Of a stretch of DNA of 64,000 nt, positions 16,936 to 25,414 are shown piece after piece; the first letter of the stretch is position 1, and every line of letters begins with the position of its first letter. The position numbers and the translations under genes are program-made. Origin of the DNA: Exiguobacterium sp. BMC-KP (GTDB lineage Bacteria > Bacillota > Bacilli > Exiguobacteriales > Exiguobacteriaceae); the NCBI RefSeq assembly GCF_001275385.1, contig NZ_LGIW01000015.1:620001-684000 (forward strand). Direction: 5' to 3'. The notes beneath the pieces are model-generated. The model was given only the letters and a program-made list of their open reading frames with translations, had not been told where the DNA came from and ran no database searches.

Positions 16936-17165
16936 GCGGGTTTTGTCGGAAGGAAGAACCACCACAGATTCGTCAAAAGAGCGGCAAGGACGGCAAAGTT
17001 AAAGAGATAAAGGCAAAAAAAGAAGACGAACTCACCGATGTCCTCAAGGTTAGCTAACGGATTATCGACCAGGTACGATTCGTGACTAACTCCGAAGATG
17101 AACAAAGGAAAGAAGACATAAAAATATCGTTTCCAAAAGAATGACGCACGACCTGTTTGAGACAT
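16914..17165 (-). CDS. Small membrane protein
   Basis: This 83-residue protein has two membrane segments (about residues 13-27 and 44-72) and many aromatic residues. AGGAGG lies 7 bp before the chosen ATG. It lies 58 bp downstream of the nitrilase-like gene with a perfect hairpin between them. Family not recognised. Confidence 0.6.
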   Translation of the reverse strand: MSQTGRASFFWKRYFYVFFPLFIFGVSHESYLVDNPLANLEDIGEFVFFFCLYLFNFAVLAALLTNLWWFFLPTKPAHSETDF

Positions 17166-17188
17166 ATGAGCACCTCCTGAAGGAATGG

Positions 17189-17216
17189 CACGCTTCTTCT
17201 GTCCGGAAGAAGCGTG
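17189..17216. other. Perfect 11-bp intercistronic hairpin
   Basis: CACGCTTCTTC pairs with GAAGAAGCGTG around a 6-nt loop. It lacks a T tract, so it may be an RNA stabiliser or processing site, or a weak terminator, between the nitrilase-like gene and the small membrane protein gene. Confidence 0.5.
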
Positions 17217-17223
17217 TGTCCAT

Positions 17224-17880
17224 TTACGATAAAGACGGTATACCGACGACTTCGACGTTCCGTGTGACCGTATCAAACAGACGTGTCCGCGTATCGTTAT
17301 GAGACAACAGTATAGGCTTACCAGTCTCGTCATAGATGAAAGCAATCGGAATCGAAAAACCACAGTTACGGTACGAACCATCGGCATGACTCGTCCCAAT
17401 CATGAGCGCTTGTTGAGCCTGGCTGATGATACGCGCTTCACCAGACCACTCGACATACTGTTCTTCACTAAACATGCCGACACCGATCGGATTGAAGATG
17501 AGATCAAGTCCGGATTCTTCGCGTAGTCCATCGTTTCCTAAGAAGATTTCGCGACAAAGGACGTACCCATAACGAAGCGCACCATCGATTGCTGTTGATG
17601 GCGTATAAAGAGGTCCAGCTTCAGGTGTCTTCGCGCGATCAAGGAGAATCGTCCCGGTCGCATCGATGATGACGGCACGATCGAGATTCGTCGCATCTTT
17701 ATAACCGAGGACGACGGCTGTCTTGAACTGTTTCGCAAGGTGTTGTACGCGATCGAGTTCTGCGATCGTGCAGTATCCTTCCGGATAGACAATCAGATCG
17801 ACTTCAGGATAAGCGGCAATTTCGTGTTCAAATTGTTTGAGCCCAGTCTCGCGTTTCGGTTGAGCAATTAATAATTTCAT
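17224..17880 (-). CDS. Carbon-nitrogen hydrolase (nitrilase superfamily)
   Basis: This 218-residue protein carries the nitrilase catalytic triad: Glu in YPEGY (near 34), Lys in DRAKTPEAG (near 83) and Cys in VLCREIFLG (near 109). The superfamily cleaves amides, carbamoyl groups or nitriles. It is shorter than typical 260-290-residue members, with a compact C-terminal part. ATG at 17880 is favoured over the TTG immediately upstream because of spacing from GAGG. The exact amide substrate is unknown. Confidence 0.8.
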   Translation of the reverse strand: MKLLIAQPKRETGLKQFEHEIAAYPEVDLIVYPEGYCTIAELDRVQHLAKQFKTAVVLGYKDATNLDRAVIIDATGTILLDRAKTPEAGPLYTPSTAIDGALRYGYVLCREIFLGNDGLREESGLDLIFNPIGVGMFSEEQYVEWSGEARIISQAQQALMIGTSHADGSYRNCGFSIPIAFIYDETGKPILLSHNDTRTRLFDTVTRNVEVVGIPSLS

Positions 17881-18012
17881 CAAAACATCCTCTCATGCAT
17901 AAATATATCTGAAAAATCAGACTTTCCATTCGTCATGATTTTACCATTAGTGGTAAAATAAAGCATATCGCTTTTTGATAAATTTTACTGTAAGTGAAGG
18001 AAGGTCAACAGC

Positions 18013-18699
18013 ATGAACATTTCAAAAACTACTCTTGTTACACGTCATCTACAGGCGATGAAGGATTTTTACATAGATCAGATCGGGTTCCCGCTCGTTT
18101 CGGAAACAAACGAATCCTTTACGATGCAAATCGGTGCGGATCAGCTGACGTATCGGCAGACGGATGATGTCGATACGCAATATCATATGGCGTTCAACAT
18201 TCCGGAGAATGTTTTTCAACAAGGAAAAGCGTGGCTCGAAGCGCGGACACCGCTCTTGATTGAAGACCGACAGGATGAGATTTATTTTGACTTCACGGAC
18301 TCACATTCCTGCTACTTTTATGATCCGGATGAGAACGTGCTCGAACTGATTGCGCGGCATCAAATCAATCCGACGAAAGAAGATCAAACGTTTGATGTAT
18401 CGGATATCCTCGGGATTGGTGAGATGAGTCTGACGGTGAAAGATGTGCTTGCTGTTGGTGAACAATTGGCGGACATCGGTGTCCTCGAGCGCCGAGAGCG
18501 TCCACTCAACGGCGCATCACTCAACTTCCTCGGACCTATCGCGGATGGAACGCATATCTTGCTCGTTCCAGAAGGACGGACGTGGTTGTTCTCACCGAAG
18601 ACAGCGAAAGTCAGTCCAATCGAGATGGAACTCGATGGACGACACCGTGTTCGGCTTGACGCAAATGGTGTATGGCACCAAAGGGCAGTTTCTTCGTAA
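18013..18699 (+). CDS. VOC-superfamily protein (CatE/glyoxalase-like, two repeats)
   Basis: This 228-residue protein opens with the vicinal-oxygen-chelate strand ISKTTLVTRHLQAMKDFYID. The first module (1-117) ends in FYDPDENVLELIAR, which contains the Glu ligand position; a second, more divergent module starts at GEMSLTVKDVLAVGE (about 138). Two-module VOC proteins include dioxygenases and glyoxalase-like enzymes. The metal ligands of the second half are not obvious. Exact reaction unknown. Confidence 0.75.
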   Translation: MNISKTTLVTRHLQAMKDFYIDQIGFPLVSETNESFTMQIGADQLTYRQTDDVDTQYHMAFNIPENVFQQGKAWLEARTPLLIEDRQDEIYFDFTDSHSCYFYDPDENVLELIARHQINPTKEDQTFDVSDILGIGEMSLTVKDVLAVGEQLADIGVLERRERPLNGASLNFLGPIADGTHILLVPEGRTWLFSPKTAKVSPIEMELDGRHRVRLDANGVWHQRAVSS

Positions 18700-18729
18700 T
18701 CAACTATTTTGAAAAGTGAGGGAAGTAGG

Positions 18730-19140
18730 ATGAACAAAGCCTCAAATGTGAGTATCGCGTTCGGATTATTGTTGTTCGTGTGTGGCTTCTTTTTTCTATT
18801 TGGTTATTTGACCCGGTCAATGCCGATTCAATCAGGTGGTGACCCGGTCGTCTTACCGATCGCAGCACTCCTTGTTCTTCTACCGTTCGTCGTCCGGGAA
18901 GGCATGCGTGTCTTGATGTATGTCTCGCTGACACGTCGACAGATCGGAGTGCTGATCGTATTTGCGATCAGCGGGATTATGTTAAGCACTTGGATTGAAA
19001 TGCAGCAGAATCCGGCAGTGATCGGTCTCCGTTCGCTCTTTACGATTCATACATATGTACTCTTTGTTTCAGGCATCATCTTGTTGTGTCTTCTATTGAC
19101 GGGAATCAAACGGATCCGTGTGAGAACAAGGGTAATCTAA
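18730..19140 (+). CDS. Four-helix membrane protein
   Basis: This 136-residue protein has four predicted membrane segments (about residues 7-29, 42-60, 75-92 and 105-125). GAGGGAAGTAGG precedes the ATG at 18730. It lies 30 bp after the VOC gene and 19 bp before the Nudix gene, so the three may be cotranscribed. Not recognised as a named family. Confidence 0.65.
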   Translation: MNKASNVSIAFGLLLFVCGFFFLFGYLTRSMPIQSGGDPVVLPIAALLVLLPFVVREGMRVLMYVSLTRRQIGVLIVFAISGIMLSTWIEMQQNPAVIGLRSLFTIHTYVLFVSGIILLCLLLTGIKRIRVRTRVI

Positions 19141-19159
19141 TGGAAAAGGACTGAATGCT

Positions 19160-19636
19160 TTGGGATATATCACAGAATTACGCAAACTCGTTGGCACACG
19201 ACCGCTCGTCATGGCAGGTGCGTGTGTCATCGTCGTCAATGACCGGCAAGAGGTCTTGTTGCAGTTGCGGCAAGATAACGGATGTTGGGGACTCGCTGGT
19301 GGCGCACTCGAGATCGGGGAGACGCTTGCTGAAACAGCAAAACGAGAATTAAAAGAAGAGACGGGACTTGAAGCGGAGCACCTCGAATTGTTGAACGTCT
19401 ATTCCGGTGACGCTTTTTACTACAAGTATCCGCATGGAGACGAGGTCTATAACGTCATCTCAGCTTTCCTCTGTACCGCCTATACAGGAGAAATCGTTCG
19501 GGATCCACTAGAAGTCGCGGAGTTACGCTTTTTCGCCATCGATCAGTTACCAGAAAACCTTAATCCACCGGAACAGCCGATTTTGATGGAGTATGTCGAA
19601 AAACAGCAAGCAATAGCGCATCACGTTTCCATCTGA
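19160..19636 (+). CDS. Nudix hydrolase
   Basis: This 158-residue pyrophosphohydrolase has a complete Nudix box (GX5EX7REUXEEXGU) at about residues 56-78, beginning GGALEIGE and ending RELKEETGL; its glutamates bind the catalytic Mg2+. The family removes nucleoside diphosphates linked to another moiety, for example oxidised dNTPs, NADH or ADP-ribose. The start is TTG with AAAGGA 9 bp upstream. A terminator follows, closing the VOC-membrane protein-Nudix run. Confidence 0.88.
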   Translation: MGYITELRKLVGTRPLVMAGACVIVVNDRQEVLLQLRQDNGCWGLAGGALEIGETLAETAKRELKEETGLEAEHLELLNVYSGDAFYYKYPHGDEVYNVISAFLCTAYTGEIVRDPLEVAELRFFAIDQLPENLNPPEQPILMEYVEKQQAIAHHVSI

Positions 19637-19654
19637 AGCAACTGGTACGAATCG

Positions 19655-19689
19655 AAAATCTTGAATGAGCCTTTCATTCAAGATTTTTT
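19655..19689 (+). terminator. Rho-independent terminator
   Basis: AAATCTTGAATGA pairs with TCATTCAAGATTT and is followed by T residues, after the Nudix gene. Confidence 0.88.
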
Positions 19690-19749
19690 GTTGCGCTGGG
19701 ACGCGTTCCAGACGGTAGCATCAAGTAGACAGTAAAAGGAGGAAACGCG

Positions 19750-20577
19750 ATGCGATGGTTTGCGATTGATTTAGATGGAACGTTATTGAATAAGAAACAT
19801 CAGATTTCAGAGACAAATCGAACAGCGATCAAGAGACGTCAAGACCAAGGAGATGTCGTCGTCATCGTCACTGGACGAGCCGCCTTTGATGCGCAACGAA
19901 TACTCGACCAACATGGACTCGACTGTCCAGTCATTGGTGCGAATGGAGCGGAAATCGAGATCGGAAATCCCAAACGGCACTTTTTAGATTGTTCCAGTAG
20001 TCGAACGATTTGGGAGGTAGTACGATCCACAAACGTATTCATACATATTTATCTACAGGATCGAATCCTGTTACCTCAATATTCGCTTGCTGGACTTCAA
20101 GGGGGAGGAAGCGCATTTCAAGAAGCGATTCAAGCACAAGTGACACAACAGGGGGTTGAGACAGTCGACGCTATCACCGTCGATCAACTTGATATCATCA
20201 AATTCATGTTCGTCTCACCTAGTCATAAAAATGAGTGGTACGCTGATCGCTTCTATTCATTCGAGGACGGACAAGCATTAGCTGGTCAGCTTTTAACGGC
20301 AGACTTACCGGATGCAATGATTGTCGGGAACGATGAAGTCGCAGCAGGTCTCATCCATCAATTTCGGCAACATGGGGTTCGAATACCTGAGGACATAGCC
20401 ATCACGGGATTTGATGATGTACCGATTGCCAGGGCGCTTGAAATAACGACGATCCGACAACCGGTTGTCATGCATGGCAGACTGGCAGCAGAACAGTTAT
20501 TGAGTGACGAGCTGAAACATAGTGAAGGTACTTTTTCTTTACTGGAACCATCTTTGATAATTCGACAAACGACATAA
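19750..20577 (+). CDS. Chimera: N-terminal Cof-type HAD half fused to LacI-type effector-binding half
   Basis: Residues 1-158 are the start of a Cof-type HAD phosphatase: nucleophile DLDGTLL, motif II VTGRA, GANGAEI and the cap, ending at KFMFVSPS. From about residue 164 the chain becomes the C-terminal half of a LacI/GalR repressor: FEDGQALAGQLL, IVGNDEVAAGL, RIPEDIAITGFDDVPIA, and TTIRQPVVMHGRLAAE. HAD motifs III and IV are missing, and so are the LacI helix-turn-helix and first half of its ligand domain. This is best read as an in-frame deletion fusion (junction near 20221-20245), probably inactive for both parental functions. Confidence 0.8.
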   Translation: MRWFAIDLDGTLLNKKHQISETNRTAIKRRQDQGDVVVIVTGRAAFDAQRILDQHGLDCPVIGANGAEIEIGNPKRHFLDCSSSRTIWEVVRSTNVFIHIYLQDRILLPQYSLAGLQGGGSAFQEAIQAQVTQQGVETVDAITVDQLDIIKFMFVSPSHKNEWYADRFYSFEDGQALAGQLLTADLPDAMIVGNDEVAAGLIHQFRQHGVRIPEDIAITGFDDVPIARALEITTIRQPVVMHGRLAAEQLLSDELKHSEGTFSLLEPSLIIRQTT

Positions 20578-20605
20578 CAAAACAAGAGATAGGAGGTATA
20601 TATTG

Positions 20606-21379
20606 ATGACTAACGCAAAAGCAGGTTCTACTGCTACTGTAATAAAGATCTCTGACGCACGAGTCCGTAAGTACTTTCAAGCATCGATTGAAAAACAACG
20701 GATCACTCAAGAATTCCGCATGCTCGAAGAACTAGAACGGACGGTCATCCCGACGCCAGACGTCTTCGCTGTTGAATTAGAAGACTCCCCGTTCATCGAG
20801 ATGCAGCGCATCGACGGCAGTGAATTATTAGACCTTATTGAACCTAATCGAATGACAGATTTCCTAGACGCTTTTGCGACGCTACATCAACGGATTCATC
20901 GGCAACAATCGCGTTTAGCACCTGATTGGCATGCCGTCATGTATTCAAAAATACGTTATTTATCATCTGATTTGCGCCCGAAAGCGGAACAATTACTAGA
21001 AATGCTTTACGTTCCGCAAAATAGAGGGTTACTGCACGGAGACTTTCATTTTCAGAACATCCTCGTGACAGCGGATGAGAAATTCATCGTCATTGATTGG
21101 CATGATGCGACGATGGGTCCGCCTGTTGCCGATGTGGCGCGTACGTTGCTCTTATTACGGACGGCGGGTGGAACAGCAGTTCCGGATGAGGTACGGCGGT
21201 ATGTCTGTCGCGAATACATCGACCGCTATCAAGCAGTTTCGTCAATTCAGCTATTGAACCTTGCGGATTGGTTACGACTGATGGCCATCCTGCGGACGCT
21301 TGAACAAGTTCAAGACGCAGAGCGGGATCAGTTATATCAACTTGTGCATCATCCAGATATCAGTTCTTATTTTTTTTAA
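20606..21379 (+). CDS. Phosphotransferase (APH) family kinase
   Basis: This is a 257-residue kinase-like protein. The catalytic loop is LLHGDFHFQNILV (near 145) with Asp and Asn in place, and the metal-binding segment is IVIDWHDATMGPP. A truncated N-lobe has VIKISDARVRKYF carrying the ATP-anchoring lysine. ATG at 20606 is 9 bp from AGGAGG; a TTG three bases earlier is possible. The substrate is unknown. It directly precedes a P-loop kinase-like gene and the two may form an operon. Confidence 0.78.
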   Translation: MTNAKAGSTATVIKISDARVRKYFQASIEKQRITQEFRMLEELERTVIPTPDVFAVELEDSPFIEMQRIDGSELLDLIEPNRMTDFLDAFATLHQRIHRQQSRLAPDWHAVMYSKIRYLSSDLRPKAEQLLEMLYVPQNRGLLHGDFHFQNILVTADEKFIVIDWHDATMGPPVADVARTLLLLRTAGGTAVPDEVRRYVCREYIDRYQAVSSIQLLNLADWLRLMAILRTLEQVQDAERDQLYQLVHHPDISSYFF

Positions 21380-21416
21380 TATGTAACGTAAGAATAGCTA
21401 GGAGGAACGTCATTTC

Positions 21417-22013
21417 ATGAGAACGATCATCTCGATTCAAGGTGCCATGGCATCTGGAAAAACGACGCTCGTGCGAGCATTGGAAGCTACTTATCCTGAC
21501 CTTCCTATTTATTATGAAAATCCCTATCCAATCGTTCAAAAACGACAGGAACTCGGGTTAAACATTCAAACCGAAGATGGATTTGTCGAAAATCAGCGTT
21601 TGTTCATTCAAGCAGAACTTGACCGTTTTCAAAATTTTCCTGAAGGACTCATATTGCTGGATCGTGGTCCGGAAGATCTTGAATTTTATACACTTCATTA
21701 TCCAAGGGTACACGGTTACGACTGGGACATTGCGTCGCGCTTGCAGGTGGAACTCGAGGCATTAAGAACGTGCCGGTCTGATCAGATTCTTTATCTAAAG
21801 GCACCAGACAACGTCTTACGAGGGCGACGCGATGCTGATCAGTCAAGAAAGCGTCACTCTTTTGAGCAGCACCAACCGCTTTTTGTACTCGAAGAAAAAT
21901 GGTTTGAACGATTCCCGGTACATATGATCGATACAACGAATAAAACGCCGGAGCAAGTCCGAGAAGCAGCGCTTCAGCTACTTGTATTAGAAAAAGTGAG
22001 TAAAGACCAATAG
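21417..22013 (+). CDS. P-loop nucleoside/nucleotide-kinase-like protein
   Basis: This 198-residue ATPase-fold protein has Walker A GAMASGKTT (residues 9-17), the ERG-like segment LLDRGPEDLEFY, and a LID-like arginine-rich region LRGRRDADQSRKR. This is the layout of thymidylate and deoxynucleoside kinases and of small AAA_18/AAA_33 proteins. Substrate unknown. The start has AGGAGG 10 bp upstream. A terminator follows. Confidence 0.72.
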   Translation: MRTIISIQGAMASGKTTLVRALEATYPDLPIYYENPYPIVQKRQELGLNIQTEDGFVENQRLFIQAELDRFQNFPEGLILLDRGPEDLEFYTLHYPRVHGYDWDIASRLQVELEALRTCRSDQILYLKAPDNVLRGRRDADQSRKRHSFEQHQPLFVLEEKWFERFPVHMIDTTNKTPEQVREAALQLLVLEKVSKDQ

Positions 22014-22016
22014 AGC

Positions 22017-22053
22017 CACCATCTTGGAGCTGTTCAAGATGGTTTTTTCGCTT
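22017..22053 (+). terminator. Rho-independent terminator
   Basis: CCATCTTG/CAAGATGG stem followed by TTTTTT, after the P-loop kinase-like gene. Confidence 0.9.
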
Positions 22054-22115
22054 TCTCGAAGCAGATTGTTGTAAAATGAACAGTAACGACAGAGTTGGTA
22101 AAGGGGCGAACCGAT

Positions 22116-22931
22116 ATGGGGAAGCGATCCATTCAAGATGCAGCCTATTTAGGGAAAAAGAAACAGGTCATGCGTTGTATAGAACGTGGGGATGACTTGA
22201 ACGAATGGGATGAAGAAGGATTCGCAGCCCTCCACTGGGCGATCCAAGAAGGGCATATGAAAACCGTCACATTATTGCTCGATCACGGAGCAGACATCAA
22301 TCTACCCAATCAGGACGGGATGACACCATTACACATCGCGTTGTATGATCGAAAATCAGAAATTGCCTTGTTGTTGATGGAGCGGGGTGCTTATTTAGAT
22401 TTAACAGGTGATGGATTTACGGCACTTCATCTCATCGCAGGTCGGTCGGGTAATAAAAAAATTCTACGTAAATTGGTTCAAGATATCGAATTGTTACACG
22501 AACGAACTGAAGAGGGTGCGGGACTGACGCCGTTACACGTAGCCGCTCAGGCAGGGAAAGCAAAAAAAGTTACACTCTTGCTAGAAGCGGGAGCCGATAT
22601 CGAGGCAGAGGGACCAGAGGGCGTAACACCACTGTATTTAGCAGTTGAAAATAATCATCCGAAAGCCGTTAAGGCATTACTCAAAGCTGGTGCGGATAGT
22701 GAGACGAGTCACCCTTCAGAAGCGGGAGCGACTGTATTGACACTAGCAAGTGCGAACGGATACGAACGTATTGTCCGCATGTTGCTTTCCTATGGAGCAG
22801 ATCCACGTCACCGTGACGCTGAAGGACATTCCGCACGTGACATTGCCATCGAGAATGAACATCATCAGATCGCTGAGATCTTAAGACAAAAAGAGATTGA
22901 TGCGATGTCTGAAGAAGGAAAAAATGATTGA
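22116..22931 (+). CDS. Ankyrin repeat protein
   Basis: This 271-residue cytosolic protein is built of about seven ankyrin repeats from residue 5 to 262. Clear repeat signatures are GFAALHWAIQEGH, GMTPLHIALYDRK, GLTPLHVAAQAGK, GVTPLYLAVENNH and ATVLTLASANGYE. Repeats of this type bind other proteins; no partner is evident. There is no signal peptide. AGGGG lies 9 bp before the chosen ATG. Confidence 0.88.
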   Translation: MGKRSIQDAAYLGKKKQVMRCIERGDDLNEWDEEGFAALHWAIQEGHMKTVTLLLDHGADINLPNQDGMTPLHIALYDRKSEIALLLMERGAYLDLTGDGFTALHLIAGRSGNKKILRKLVQDIELLHERTEEGAGLTPLHVAAQAGKAKKVTLLLEAGADIEAEGPEGVTPLYLAVENNHPKAVKALLKAGADSETSHPSEAGATVLTLASANGYERIVRMLLSYGADPRHRDAEGHSARDIAIENEHHQIAEILRQKEIDAMSEEGKND

Positions 22932-22944
22932 CTGATGAATAGCA

Positions 22945-23020
22945 CAGTCTGAATGGCGTCTTCCTTCAGACTGAAGACAAAGTGCAATTCTTCTCTAACG
23001 GGAAGGGTTGCACTTTGTTG
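22945..23020. other. Two hairpins downstream of the ankyrin gene
   Basis: CAGTCTGAA/TTCAGACTG (22945-22973) and CAAAGTGCAA/TTGCACTTTG (22978-23017), the second followed by TTGTT, probably terminate transcription here. I see no gene between 22932 and 23110. Confidence 0.6.
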
Positions 23021-23110
23021 TTCACCTTGAATCGTTTTGCCGGGATAAGCGTCGCACCGCTGAACTTCGTGGCAGATGGGTAATATCGCTACTCACCAAC
23101 AAACTTTTAA

Positions 23111-23641
23111 TCAGATGGATGATTCAAGCTCGGATAATAGATTATGAAACCATTCGAGATTTACTTTGTGATGTGCAATTGAGTTTTCAAGCATTCGAAC
23201 AAAATTTTTAAGTAGTGCCGTGTTTTGAACAAGTGCACTTTCGATTAAGAATATCTTCTTCTCCGTTTGTTTGATTTGGCTATGAATCAAATCCTTCATA
23301 ACCTGAGGCTCTACTTCGTCTTGAAAAAGCATTGCACTATAAAAAGATAAATTGATGTAGTCTGTTTTCGTTCCGTATTTTAAAATGAGACGATTAAATT
23401 CATCGAGACCTTTTTCAGTTAAAGTATACTGATTTTTCTCTCTTACGTCTGTTGAATATAAAGCAGGAAGACGTCGTATCCAATTTTTTTCCTCGAGTTG
23501 TTGAATATTGTAGTAAAATGAACCTTTCGTATAATTAACTACAAATTCATAATGACGTTCATTCATGAGTGTAAGTAATTCATACCCATATGAACCGGGT
23601 CTCTCTTTTAGTAATCCTAAAATGAGTAATGGAATCATCAT
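23111..23641 (-). CDS. PadR-family transcriptional regulator
   Basis: This 176-residue protein begins with the PadR winged helix: LLILGLLKERPGSYGYELLTLM, then GSFYYNIQQLEEKNWI and a wing around QYTLTEKGL. The C-terminal half (about 95-170) is the helical Vir_act_alpha_C-like dimerisation part. It is cotranscribed with the upstream esterase gene (26-bp gap). Two palindromes at the operon promoter are candidate operators for autoregulation. Confidence 0.85.
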   Translation of the reverse strand: MMIPLLILGLLKERPGSYGYELLTLMNERHYEFVVNYTKGSFYYNIQQLEEKNWIRRLPALYSTDVREKNQYTLTEKGLDEFNRLILKYGTKTDYINLSFYSAMLFQDEVEPQVMKDLIHSQIKQTEKKIFLIESALVQNTALLKNFVRMLENSIAHHKVNLEWFHNLLSELESSI

Positions 23642-23667
23642 GTCACCTCGTTCATAAATTTAATCAT

Positions 23668-24522
23668 TTAGTTATTCTTATCAGCTAAAATACAGTTAAT
23701 ATTTTGATCAAATATTTCATAGGTCGATTCACCGACCGCTAATCGTGTACTTTCGACGAAGATTTGTTCAGTTTGAGTCAGCAATCGACTCGCTTGTTGA
23801 TCAATCCAATGTGCTTCTTTTTCTAAGGGTTCTAAAAGATGCTTCTGTTTCGAAAATGCTTCATAGTAACGGATTCCAAATTTTCTTTGCGAAACGGCAT
23901 TGATGTGTATACCGTCTGGATTTGAGCTTAAATTCTTTGCCGTGACGAAATAACAATTCAACTCTCGTGTTGCAAATCTATACAAAATTTGATTGATGTA
24001 TTCATATTCAATAGCGCTTTTTCCGAAGCCTTTTTGTCCAAGAAAGCTACCGAGTTCACCAATCAGAATGGGTAATTGCGGTAGAGCAAGCTCAGTCCGG
24101 AGATATTGAAATAAACGCTGTAACTTTTTCTCGTAAGTCCGATACCGTTGATTAAAACTATCGCTCTCACCTTGATGCCAAAGAATTGCAATCAATTCAC
24201 TGGATTCAAGTGCAAATTGCGCTTGCTGAATCGCATGTCGAGTCAATACACCGTCAATTGTCCACTCATCGATAGAACTTCCGCCTTCTGCACAAGGTAT
24301 AATTCCGATTGATTCATTAGGATGATCATTTGTCCAAGCTTCGGCGAAGGAAGCAGCTGGACCAATTCCAGCGATATGACGATCGACATTGATCGGTTCA
24401 GCCATCATTTGCCATCTTCCATTTCGAAGCATTTGGATACGTTCGTTGATAATTGGTGGAACATCATGCAAAAAGCCCCGTCCTGCCATGTTTGATTGAC
24501 CAATCAATAAAATAGATTTCAT
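23668..24522 (-). CDS. SGNH-type esterase (sialate O-acetylesterase domain)
   Basis: This 284-residue cytosolic (no signal peptide) esterase of the SASA/SGNH class has nucleophile motif GQSNMAGRG (residues 8-16), Gly block CAEGGSS, Asn/Gln block WHQGESDS and the catalytic DxxH in PDGIHIN. Members remove acetyl groups from sialic acids or plant-derived sugars. It leads an operon with a PadR repressor; the inducer and substrate are unknown. Confidence 0.82.
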   Translation of the reverse strand: MKSILLIGQSNMAGRGFLHDVPPIINERIQMLRNGRWQMMAEPINVDRHIAGIGPAASFAEAWTNDHPNESIGIIPCAEGGSSIDEWTIDGVLTRHAIQQAQFALESSELIAILWHQGESDSFNQRYRTYEKKLQRLFQYLRTELALPQLPILIGELGSFLGQKGFGKSAIEYEYINQILYRFATRELNCYFVTAKNLSSNPDGIHINAVSQRKFGIRYYEAFSKQKHLLEPLEKEAHWIDQQASRLLTQTEQIFVESTRLAVGESTYEIFDQNINCILADKNN

Positions 24523-24545
24523 AAAATCACCTTTTTCTATAGATA

Positions 24546-24593
24546 GTCTAATTAGACCTTTTAATTTTATAGTCTATTTAGACTAAAAGTAAA
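24546..24593 (-). promoter_or_regulatory. Promoter with two PadR-type palindromes
   Basis: On the reverse strand TTTACT (24593-24588), 16 bp, TATAAA (24571-24566). Palindrome TAGTCTATTTAGACTA (24570-24585) fills the spacer and GTCTAATTAGAC (24546-24557) lies downstream; the centres are 26 bp apart and share the half-site AGTCTA. Binding by the operon's PadR is inferred. Confidence 0.65.
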
Positions 24594-24694
24594 GAGGGAA
24601 TTATTTGTATCATTATTTTTCCAACAAAAACAAAAGAAACCAGCTTAAGATAAGAGATAAGAAATATACTGCATAATACGAGGTGGATAAATCT

Positions 24695-25366
24695 ATGATT
24701 GGAATTAGTATCGCAACCAAATGGGAGTTTGACGCAACACTCGCGTATTATCATGTCGCACCGGAAGAACGAATCGCCTATCCATATGGTGAATACTTCA
24801 CGCGAGAGATGAATGGAAAAACACTCTTGTTTTATAGTACGGGAGTTCGTAAAGTAAACGGCATTGGTGCGAATCAATATATGATTCGCCGTTTTCCATT
24901 GACGAAAGTCATCATTGCCGGAACGTGTGCCGGTATCGATCCACGATATGACATACTCGATATCATCGTTCCCAGTCAGGCGGCACAGTATGACTGTACG
25001 GTTAAAGAAATCGAGCCGTTACTCAAGCCATCCTTCATTGTGGATCTTGACGTGTCGAAATACGGCAATGACTTTCATACAGGAACGATCGGAACGGCAG
25101 ATCGTGCCGTCGTTATGTGGCGAGATTACGTCGAGTTGCGGGACAACGGCTTGACGATTGCTGATACGGAAGCAGGGGCTATCGCCTATATTTGTCAGAA
25201 AAACAAGGTTGAATGTATCATCATCAAAGGAATCTCTGATTTTCCGACAGAAGAAAAAGAAGAAGATGCTGTTGAGGCAAATGTTGAACAGATGCGGATC
25301 TACATCGAGAATACGCCGAAAGTCATGCAACGAATTTTTGATGATTATGTGGCACGATTCCTATAA
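24695..25366 (+). CDS. 5'-methylthioadenosine/S-adenosylhomocysteine nucleosidase-like protein
   Basis: This 223-residue protein of the PNP_UDP_1 fold has Glu12-like in ISIATKWEFDA, the glycine-rich phosphate/ribose segment AGTCAGID, the purine-binding segment ADTEAGAIAYICQ, and the catalytic Asp in IKGISDFP. The family cleaves the N-glycosidic bond of MTA, SAH or related nucleosides. It differs from canonical Pfs in length and in ADTE for MEA, so the substrate may differ. ATG at 24695 was chosen. It is divergent from the PadR operon. Confidence 0.78.
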   Translation: MIGISIATKWEFDATLAYYHVAPEERIAYPYGEYFTREMNGKTLLFYSTGVRKVNGIGANQYMIRRFPLTKVIIAGTCAGIDPRYDILDIIVPSQAAQYDCTVKEIEPLLKPSFIVDLDVSKYGNDFHTGTIGTADRAVVMWRDYVELRDNGLTIADTEAGAIAYICQKNKVECIIIKGISDFPTEEKEEDAVEANVEQMRIYIENTPKVMQRIFDDYVARFL

Positions 25367-25368
25367 AA

Positions 25369-25414
25369 AACGCAGATGTTCCGTTCATCATCGAACGGAA
25401 CATCTGCGTTTTCA
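25369..25414. terminator. Strong bidirectional terminator
   Basis: A perfect 18-bp stem (25369-25386 with 25393-25410) and 6-nt loop are flanked by AAAAAA and TTTT, between convergent genes. Confidence 0.93.

Noticed and set aside
23008-23211. Plus-strand open frame after the ankyrin gene
   Set aside because: Starts in a terminator hairpin, has no ribosome binding site and overlaps the PadR gene.
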